From Candidatus Heimdallarchaeota archaeon (GTDB lineage: Archaea; Asgardarchaeota; Heimdallarchaeia; Hodarchaeales; Hodarchaeaceae): a stretch of 59,185 nucleotides of DNA. A program made the translations under genes and the position numbers. Positions within the stretch are counted from its first letter, which is position 1, and every line of letters starts with the position of its first letter. Below, piece by piece: positions 53,736-59,185 of the stretch. The notes beneath the pieces are model-generated. The model saw only the letters and a list, made by a program, of their open reading frames with translations. It did no database searches and was not told where the DNA came from. The DNA lies in the NCBI GenBank assembly GCA_020353515.1, contig CP070695.1, forward strand, positions 1,738,150 to 1,797,334, in the 5' to 3' direction.

Positions 53736-54107
53736 TTACTTTTTCAATCGTTTTTCAGTTTCTTTTCGTTTCTTCTCAGCTTCCTTCTTCGATTTTTCCT
53801 CTTCCTTTTTGGCCTTCTTTTCCGCCTCTTTACGTTTGTGTTCAGCTTCTTTCTTGTATTTCTCCTCTTCCTTTTTGGCCTTCTTTTCAGCCTCTTTACG
53901 TTTGTGTTCAGCTTCTTTCTTTCGTTTTTTCTCTTCTTCTTCACGTTTCTTGATTGCTTCTTGTGTCTTCTTCTCTGATTCCTTTTCTTTCACTTCTGCT
54001 TCTTTTCTCTTTTTCATAGATTTTTTCTCAAACTCATCTGCTTCTTTCATTTTTTTCATGGCTTCTTGCTTTTTCTTTTCCGCTTCTTTCAGCTTTTTCT
54101 CACTCAT
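53736..54107 (-). CDS. Lys/Glu-rich charged single-helix protein with 22-residue repeats
   Basis: The 123 residues are nearly all Lys, Glu, Ala and Arg and should form one long charged helix. The C-terminal half repeats a 22-residue unit (KKEAEHKRKEAEKKAKKEEE) about two and a half times. AAAGGAG lies nine bases before the ATG. The N-terminal 35 residues match the 70-residue protein at 50911-51123. There is no signal or membrane segment. It could act as a spacer, a scaffold, or a DNA/RNA- or membrane-surface binder. Confidence 0.65.
   Translation of the reverse strand: MSEKKLKEAEKKKQEAMKKMKEADEFEKKSMKKRKEAEVKEKESEKKTQEAIKKREEEEKKRKKEAEHKRKEAEKKAKKEEEKYKKEAEHKRKEAEKKAKKEEEKSKKEAEKKRKETEKRLKK
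53797..53925. repeat. 66-bp tandem repeat inside the charged-helix gene
   Basis: The stretch starting CCTCTTTACGTTTGTG at 53825 recurs at 53891, and TCCTCTTCC at 53797 recurs at 53863. The period is 66 bp (22 codons) with few differences, so duplication was recent. Confidence 0.7.
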
Positions 54108-54888
54108 TTTGCAAAACTCCTTTTTTCTTAATTCTAGACTTATCTATATCAAAATAATATATAACTATTGGAGTAGAATTCTTACTTATAAATTACGGTA
54201 ATGCTATTTGATTTCCCCATTTTCAATATGGATTAGAAAGAAGTAAATGTATGTTTTTTTCAACCAGCATTTTCAATTAATTCATTGAATAATATATACG
54301 ATTTGTACTTCTGCTTCTTGGGGAGGAAGTGGGATTTGTAGTGAAACATTGATTTTTAGGAACCTAGTTTATCACTGTATTCGGGGCAATAGGTTGATAA
54401 AAACGGATCTTAGGTTTGTATTATCGGTTTTTGATTGAGCTTTAAATATCAAATCTCTATCAGTGGTCAGTTTTGCTTCAATCTAGTACTAGGGAATTCA
54501 ACTCTAATTTTCCAAATGTTGTCTTTATCGAATCTTTTCACCATGTCCTCATCCCAATAAATTTTATACCCGAATGTTCTGGAATTCTCAGGATCTTTTT
54601 TATTAAATTCTTTTGCATGCAAATTGTTTGGTATTTCTTGTATCTTAAAGTCTCATCTTTCTAAAATCTTTCAAACATGAGTATCCTTACATAAGCATAC
54701 TAGAAAGGGTTTACGAACAAATGGAAAACTAAATTTAATCATCATCTATTATGTCAAATTATAATAATAAAACAGCTTTTATCTTCTTTTAAGTAAGATG
54801 AAAAAATCTGTTCTTGACCAAATACTTTAACTGATAATTGTAACGGATAAGTTGATATTAAAATTTGTATAAGGAGAGATCAAATCTA
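54108..54888. other. 781-base gap with a possible gene remnant
   Basis: The region is AT-rich. The only protein-like stretch is the minus-strand frame at 54467-54652. The right end contains the CorA ribosome binding site AAGGAGAG at 54871-54878. I see no RNA gene. Confidence 0.35.
54467..54652 (-). pseudogene. Possible gene fragment, about 61 codons without clear start
   Basis: The leftward frame has no ATG near its open end; a TTG at 54620-54622 is the only early start. It reads as a believable protein end (TFGYKIYWDEDMVKRFDKD, then NIWKIRVEFP). The opposite strand reads poorly. I do not recognise the family. It may be the tail of a lost gene. Confidence 0.3.
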
Positions 54889-55986
54889 ATGTCACAAATA
54901 TTTCAAACAGGAAAATCAAAGCGACCGATAATTATCAAAAAAAGAAAAAAGAAGGTAGGCCTTCCTCCTGGCACTCCAGTTTTTGTTGGTCGTAAAAAAA
55001 CGGAAACAACAAAGATAACAGTTATAGATTATGATGAAATGAATTTTGAAGAGAAAGAAGTTAAAACAGTAGAAGAATGTCTGCCTTTTAAGGTAAAACC
55101 GACTATAACATGGATAAATATTGATGGTTTACATGATACTTCTGTTTTGGAAAAATTTGGAGAACATTTTTATCTACATCCTTTACTATTAGAGGATATT
55201 CTCAATACAGATCAACGTCCAAAAATTGATGATTATGAAAATCACCTCTATTTAGTTTTAAAAATGCTTAATTACAATGAGGAACGAAAAAGTGTCGTCA
55301 TTGAACAAGTTAGTTTAATTCTTGGAGAAAATTATGTGATATCGTTTCAAGAAAGACCCGAAGATGTATTTAATCCGATTCGTGAACGTATAAAAGGGAA
55401 AAAAGGAAAAATTCGATCCTATGGTGCCGATCACCTTTTTTACGCATTAATTGATGTTATTGTTGATAATTATTTTCTAATTTTAGAAAGATTAAGTGAG
55501 CGAATTGAATTTTTGGAAGAAGAAATAGTTACATCTCCTGGAACTGAGACTTTACAAATAATCCATTCCCTAAAAACCAATATTATTTTCATACGTAAAT
55601 CTGTGTGGCCCTTAAGAGAATTAATTAGTCGACTAGAACGTGGGGGTTCAGCATTGATTCTTCCTGGAACCCAAAAGTACATTAGGGATGTTTATGACCA
55701 TACTATTCAAGTGATCGATACAGTGGAGACGCTTCGAGATATTGTTTCAGGTATACTTGACATATATCTCTCCAGTATTAGCAATAAAATGAACGAAGTA
55801 ATGAAAGTGCTTACCATCATCGCTACAATCGTTATTCCAATGACAGTAGTTTCTGGAATCTATGGAATGAATTTTCAGCTTATGCCTGAATTAACCTGGC
55901 CTATTGGTTACCCTATGGCTCTTTCATTGATGTTGTTGGTTGCTATAATCATGCTAAGTTATTTCTGGAAAAAAGGTTGGTTATAA
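54889..55986 (+). CDS. corA: CorA-type magnesium/cobalt transporter
   Basis: CorA forms a pentameric channel for Mg2+ or Co2+ uptake. The cytosolic funnel domain is followed by two C-terminal membrane helices with the signature YGMNF (GMN) between them and a basic WKKGWL end. The first 35 residues (KRPIIIKKRKKKVGLPPGTP) are unusually basic. I place the start at the ATG 54889 because AAGGAGAG lies ten bases upstream; the open frame extends to a TTG at 54865. Length is about 365 residues. It stands alone beside the MscS genes. Confidence 0.92.
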   Translation: MSQIFQTGKSKRPIIIKKRKKKVGLPPGTPVFVGRKKTETTKITVIDYDEMNFEEKEVKTVEECLPFKVKPTITWINIDGLHDTSVLEKFGEHFYLHPLLLEDILNTDQRPKIDDYENHLYLVLKMLNYNEERKSVVIEQVSLILGENYVISFQERPEDVFNPIRERIKGKKGKIRSYGADHLFYALIDVIVDNYFLILERLSERIEFLEEEIVTSPGTETLQIIHSLKTNIIFIRKSVWPLRELISRLERGGSALILPGTQKYIRDVYDHTIQVIDTVETLRDIVSGILDIYLSSISNKMNEVMKVLTIIATIVIPMTVVSGIYGMNFQLMPELTWPIGYPMALSLMLLVAIIMLSYFWKKGWL

Positions 55987-56202
55987 CTGACGTACATCAT
56001 CATGGATGACATGAAACTTTCTTTTACCAAAAATTAGTAGCTAAAGAGGTTTCATTAGTTCAGAAGACTTTTGGATATTAAAGATGAGTCAAGTAATCGT
56101 TCGCTCCTTCATAATTGAAGTAGCTAACATATTAAAAGAGACTGTTTTTACAACATTAAGAAGAGTTAATTGGATTTTTTCCATGATAATTTGATTCAAA
56201 AA

Positions 56203-56210
56203 TATATAAG
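56203..56210 (+). promoter_or_regulatory. TATA box of the second MscS gene
   Basis: TATATAAG, preceded by TTCAAAAA as a BRE-like element, lies about 80 bases before the MscS start. Transcription would begin near 56235. Confidence 0.4.
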
Positions 56211-56287
56211 ATAATCATCTCCTCTAAAGAAAAGGATTTATGTTCCTTTTTGATGAGTTGATCTTATGAAGGTGAGTAACATTGATA

Positions 56288-57325
56288 ATGCAGGCTTCGA
56301 TTGAAGAACAAGCAATTTTTGCATTTGCTTTTATAATTGGGGGATTGTTTCTGGGATTAATTCTGGAAATTATAGTTTTTACTAGATTTAGAAGGATTAT
56401 AGGTAAAGCAAAATGGAAAGGAGCAGAAATAATTGTAAAAGCTTTTCGTGGTATCCCTATCTTATGGTTTATGTTGCTAGGCTGCTATGGTGCTATTATA
56501 TCTATCGATTTCATATTTTTATTTGGTATTGATGCCTCAGATATACTTATCAAGATATTATTCATTTTATTTACTCTTTCAATTCTTTTAATACTCGCTA
56601 GAGCTACCCGCGGTTTTGTAATCCATTATGCGGGCAAAACGGAAGGAGCTTTAGCAGCCACTTCCATCGTTACTAATTTGATGAGCTTTATTTATCTTTT
56701 ACTCGGATTTCTAATCATAATTCAATCATTAGGTATTGATATTACCCCTTTATTAACTCTACTTGGGGTAGGGGGTTTAACTGTTGCGTTGGCACTTCAA
56801 CCCACCCTTTCAAACTTCTTTGCTGGTGTTTATCTTCTTGCCTCAAGAGAATTTAAGATAGGAGATTACATCAAGCTTGATACTGGTGAAGAAGGATATA
56901 TTACAGATATGACCTGGAGACATACCATTATTCGTCCACCAGCAAGATATGATATAATAATCCCAAACGCTAAACTATCTACAGCTACAGTAACGAATTT
57001 TGGGGTATCTGATAAGGAAACTGCGTTATCCATACCAGTTGGTGTTGGTTATGATAGTAATCTTAATTTTGTTGAGCATGTCACTATTGATGTTGCTTTG
57101 GAAACAGTAAAGCAAGTTCAAGGAGAAACACCATCAATTCAACCTTATATTCGGTATCACACCTTCTCTCCCTCAAGCATTGACTTTTTTGTTAACATTT
57201 ATTCTAAAAACTTACGGGATCGAGCTAAAATAAGACATGAATTTATTAAAAACCTTTTTGAACGATACAAGAAGGAAGAAATTGATATTCCATTTCCTAC
57301 ATCAGTTATTATATCAAAAAAATAG
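56288..57325 (+). CDS. MscS-type mechanosensitive channel, longer form
   Basis: This 345-residue channel has about four membrane segments, then the pore region GVGGLTVALALQPTLSNFFA, the beta domain with FKIGDYIKLDTGEEGYITD and IIIPNAKLS, and a C-terminal alpha/beta part. The GGTGAG at 56271-56276 could serve either TTG 56282 or ATG 56288. It is the closest of the three to classical MscS in the pore helix glycine/alanine pattern. It is monocistronic and convergent with the third MscS gene. Confidence 0.9.
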   Translation: MQASIEEQAIFAFAFIIGGLFLGLILEIIVFTRFRRIIGKAKWKGAEIIVKAFRGIPILWFMLLGCYGAIISIDFIFLFGIDASDILIKILFILFTLSILLILARATRGFVIHYAGKTEGALAATSIVTNLMSFIYLLLGFLIIIQSLGIDITPLLTLLGVGGLTVALALQPTLSNFFAGVYLLASREFKIGDYIKLDTGEEGYITDMTWRHTIIRPPARYDIIIPNAKLSTATVTNFGVSDKETALSIPVGVGYDSNLNFVEHVTIDVALETVKQVQGETPSIQPYIRYHTFSPSSIDFFVNIYSKNLRDRAKIRHEFIKNLFERYKKEEIDIPFPTSVIISKK

Positions 57326-57440
57326 AAACCAAGAATCTTGTAGATAAAAAAAAGATAGGGGTGTTGACATTCTCGATTTACCATTGAGAATTAATCTAAG
57401 ATAAGACCTTTATCCTGTGAACTACATCTGGTTTATGCTT

Positions 57441-58355
57441 TTAAATTTTGAATTTATCCCTAATCTCATCATAATTCCTTGTTAACGCAGTCATGAAGTT
57501 TCCAGTTATGTCCAATAATTTAGTTGCACTATCAGAAGCTAGATTGACTTGATAGATTTTATCTAGTCTATTACGTGAATAAACATACCAGGTAATAGGC
57601 TCAGATAGTCTTTCATTGAATTCCTCACCTGTCTTTTCGATGGCTTCGACAGCCCACGCATGTTTTTCGTCAGAATTAGCCCCCCACATTAATGGGTACA
57701 CAAATCGCCTGTCTTGATCCTTTCTGAGAATTAAATGATCTTCTGTTGTTCTTGTATTAATGATAGATTGCCCTAAAAACTTACTATTTGATACCAATAT
57801 GGTATTCCCAGTAGGTAATGTCATTTTAGTATAATTCACTGTGATTTCTTTAACACGCCCTTCAGTTTTGCTATCAGGAAGAATAATGTAATCACCGATC
57901 AAAAAAGGACGTGTAGCCATAATGTAAAGCCCAGCCAAGAAATTACCCATGGTTGTTGTCGACGCGAATCCTATTGCTGTTCCCAAAAGGGCAGAGATTC
58001 CTATCAATGTGCCTTCAAACGCAGGAAAATTATTTAAATAGGCGATAACACAAAATGGTATAATGATCATTCTTCCCAGTACCCTCAATGTGTTGATGAC
58101 GGTCTTGGTCATTCTTGGAGCTAATGCTTCTAGCATTGAGCCCCATATCAGTAGCAACACCATGGCAATAAATATCCAAGTAATTAATTGCACGAATAAC
58201 GTGAAAAGGGTAATGTAGGTTCCAGGTTGCTTAGTTATATCATCAACGGTGGTAGCTAAAGTTTCATCAAGACCAAGATTATGAATTGAAATCATAACTA
58301 GGATGAATATTAAAAAAATAAAAGAGTAGAGAAGCTGTGTTTTATTTATCTTCAT
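57441..58355 (-). CDS. MscS-like mechanosensitive channel, third copy
   Basis: The 304-residue protein has an N-terminal membrane helix, two or three more near 45-130, a pore-like segment (ISALLGTAIGFASTTTMGNF), then the MscS beta domain (FLIGDYIILP, TEGRVKEI, LPTGNTILVSNSKFLG). The sequence between membrane helices includes an extracytosolic loop with DETLATTVDD. It differs clearly from the other two. It follows the small membrane protein gene by 18 bases, so they form an operon. Confidence 0.86.
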   Translation of the reverse strand: MKINKTQLLYSFIFLIFILVMISIHNLGLDETLATTVDDITKQPGTYITLFTLFVQLITWIFIAMVLLLIWGSMLEALAPRMTKTVINTLRVLGRMIIIPFCVIAYLNNFPAFEGTLIGISALLGTAIGFASTTTMGNFLAGLYIMATRPFLIGDYIILPDSKTEGRVKEITVNYTKMTLPTGNTILVSNSKFLGQSIINTRTTEDHLILRKDQDRRFVYPLMWGANSDEKHAWAVEAIEKTGEEFNERLSEPITWYVYSRNRLDKIYQVNLASDSATKLLDITGNFMTALTRNYDEIRDKFKI

Positions 58356-58373
58356 TTACCTCAACAGCTTTTC

Positions 58374-58757
58374 TTAAAGGATTCCAATGTTAAAAATGAC
58401 ACGAATTGTATAGAGAATGATTAGAAGTATAGTAGTGAGGAGGATTACCCGGTTAAACTCATTTTCCTTGATAACATAGTAAATGATCAGTGCTGTAATA
58501 GCATATACAATAACTACTCCAACAGGATAGAAAGTTCTATCCTGAAACTCTAAGACCATAGCAATAGTACCGATTGCGGGAAGTATCAAGACTATCAAGA
58601 CTGCTGAAACCAAAATTTTCAACAGATAGCCAGTTTCCATCTCCTTTCGTTTTAGCATATAATATTCAATTAGAACTAGTATAAGCGTAATAAAAATTAT
58701 TTCCAAAATCCAAATTAAAACTTCTTCTGGTAGAACATTTATAATTATTTCAGCCAT
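58374..58757 (-). CDS. Small four-helix membrane protein, in operon with MscS
   Basis: This protein of about 127 residues has four hydrophobic segments with short loops and no recognised family. The start is decided by GGTGATC four bases before ATG 58757; the frame continues upstream to 58799 but lacks a site there. The MscS gene follows after 18 bases, so the protein may assist or modulate that channel. Upstream lie a TATA box and an 18-bp palindrome. Confidence 0.7.
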   Translation of the reverse strand: MAEIIINVLPEEVLIWILEIIFITLILVLIEYYMLKRKEMETGYLLKILVSAVLIVLILPAIGTIAMVLEFQDRTFYPVGVVIVYAITALIIYYVIKENEFNRVILLTTILLIILYTIRVIFNIGIL

Positions 58758-58773
58758 AAGATCACCTGATAGC

Positions 58774-58791
58774 TTCGAAGCTAGCTTCGAA
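58774..58791. promoter_or_regulatory. 18-bp perfect palindrome, likely operator for the MscS operon
   Basis: TTCGAA-GCTAGC-TTCGAA reads the same on both strands. It lies between the minus-strand TATA box at 58799-58807 and the ribosome binding site, covering the expected transcription start, which is a standard place for a repressor. Confidence 0.6.
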
Positions 58792-58798
58792 ATAAACA

Positions 58799-58807
58799 TT
58801 TATAAAT
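58799..58807 (-). promoter_or_regulatory. TATA box of the small membrane protein/MscS operon
   Basis: On the minus strand the sequence reads GAATTTATAAATG. Its distance to the palindrome and start codon fits transcription beginning near 58775-58780 and a very short leader. Confidence 0.5.
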
Positions 58808-59060
58808 TCATCGTGGGATTGATATACATCAAAACTTCAGTATTTTTATCTATAAAGGAAAAGCAAGGGGAAGATGTCTATGTCAGAAAAATCATATCTC
58901 AAAAAGGAGAAAAAGGTTCAAACGAGAAATATTAGAGCGGTAATTTTTATTTTTATTACATAGAGATGTATAATAATATTTTTTTGTACTTGAAAACGAT
59001 TTAAAACCTTTTCTCTACCTCATTTAAGATTTATATTAACTGGATAAGATACAACTGGTA

Positions 59061-59185
59061 TTATTTTCTTGGTTTTTTCTTCTCTTCTATCTTTTTCAGA
59101 GCTTTTTCTTTTTCTTGTCCAATTTTCTTTTTCATTTCTATCTTCATTGACACAATTTTTTTTCGTATTTTTTCTACTTCTTTCT
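59061..59185 (-). CDS. Lys/Glu-rich charged-helix protein, C-terminal part (cut by window edge)
   Basis: The leftward frame enters from the window edge and stops at TAA 59061-59063. About 40 residues are visible, such as KEVEKIRKKIVSMKIEMKKK and ending KKIEEKKKPRK. Composition and helix pattern match the charged-helix proteins at 50911 and 53736, so it may be a third family member; the N-terminus that would prove it is outside. Confidence 0.5.
   Translation of the reverse strand, partial: KEVEKIRKKIVSMKIEMKKKIGQEKEKALKKIEEKKKPRK

Noticed and set aside
53797..53925. 66-bp repeats considered as a CRISPR array
   Set aside because: The repeats are direct tandem copies inside a reading frame with a codon-multiple period and no spacers.
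53722..54201. Phe/Ser-rich 159-codon plus-strand frame
   Set aside because: It is the reverse complement of the Lys/Glu-rich repeat gene, whose ribosome binding site and paralog support the minus strand.
58874..58963. 29-codon plus-strand frame with AAGGGGAAG upstream
   Set aside because: It is too short and unspecific to call; the ribosome binding site is very close to the start and nothing else supports it.

Overview
This window looks like a piece of an archaeal chromosome, most likely from an Asgard archaeon and perhaps the Heimdallarchaeia side. That placement is inference. The direct support is an HMf-type histone gene, GGTGA-type ribosome binding sites, TATA boxes where promoters are visible, an AT-rich genome, HdrABC/MvhD proteins, and a degenerate Ras-superfamily protein. 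Genes are tightly packed in operons on both strands. I found no rRNA, tRNA, CRISPR array, insertion sequence or prophage.

Layout. 1-333: the 5' part of an Lrp-like regulator, facing left. 869-7132: a rightward operon of malic enzyme followed by HoxE, F, U, Y and H, an NAD(H)-linked [NiFe] hydrogenase. 7195-22412: a long leftward electron-transfer block. In transcription order it holds EtfB, EtfA, a membrane cytochrome b/HdrD-like protein (EMO/EtfD type), HdrC, HdrB, a short HdrA, an HdrC-HdrB fusion, a double-length HdrA, MvhD, a second short HdrA and a D-2-hydroxyacid dehydrogenase, then two small Cys-containing proteins. 22891-30497: GcvH, HypF, and a four-gene operon of two coiled-coil proteins, a MoxR-type AAA+ ATPase and a VWA protein.

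30502-45549: an HtpX-like protease, a Ca2+-type P-ATPase, a pseudo-GTPase, a lipoprotein, a TGS-domain GTPase, a response regulator, an epimerase and an orphan DNA methyltransferase. These are followed by a four-gene folate one-carbon operon (glutamate formiminotransferase, cyclodeaminase, FolD, Fhs). 45550-50257: a small basic protein, the histone, a GGCT-fold protein and a large membrane-anchored surface protein. 50258-59185: a looser region with three MscS-type channels, CorA, a winged-helix protein, several Lys/Glu-rich charged helices, and decayed or frameshifted pieces.

How the genes fit together. Malic enzyme supplies NADH that HoxEFU could pass to HoxYH for H2 formation, or the reverse. 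HypF helps make the Fe(CN)2CO part of that hydrogenase's active site. EtfAB and the EMO-like protein can feed flavin-derived electrons into a membrane quinone pool. The Hdr block has a C-B-A-(C+B) order that recalls the sulfur-oxidising sHdr system, next to a more conventional HdrA-MvhD bifurcating unit. The folate operon can take formimino groups from histidine breakdown to formate with ATP recovery. The right end looks like an osmotic or envelope-stress region. The least familiar systems are the coiled-coil/MoxR/VWA operon, the sHdr-like block, and the MscS region with its charged-helix paralogs.
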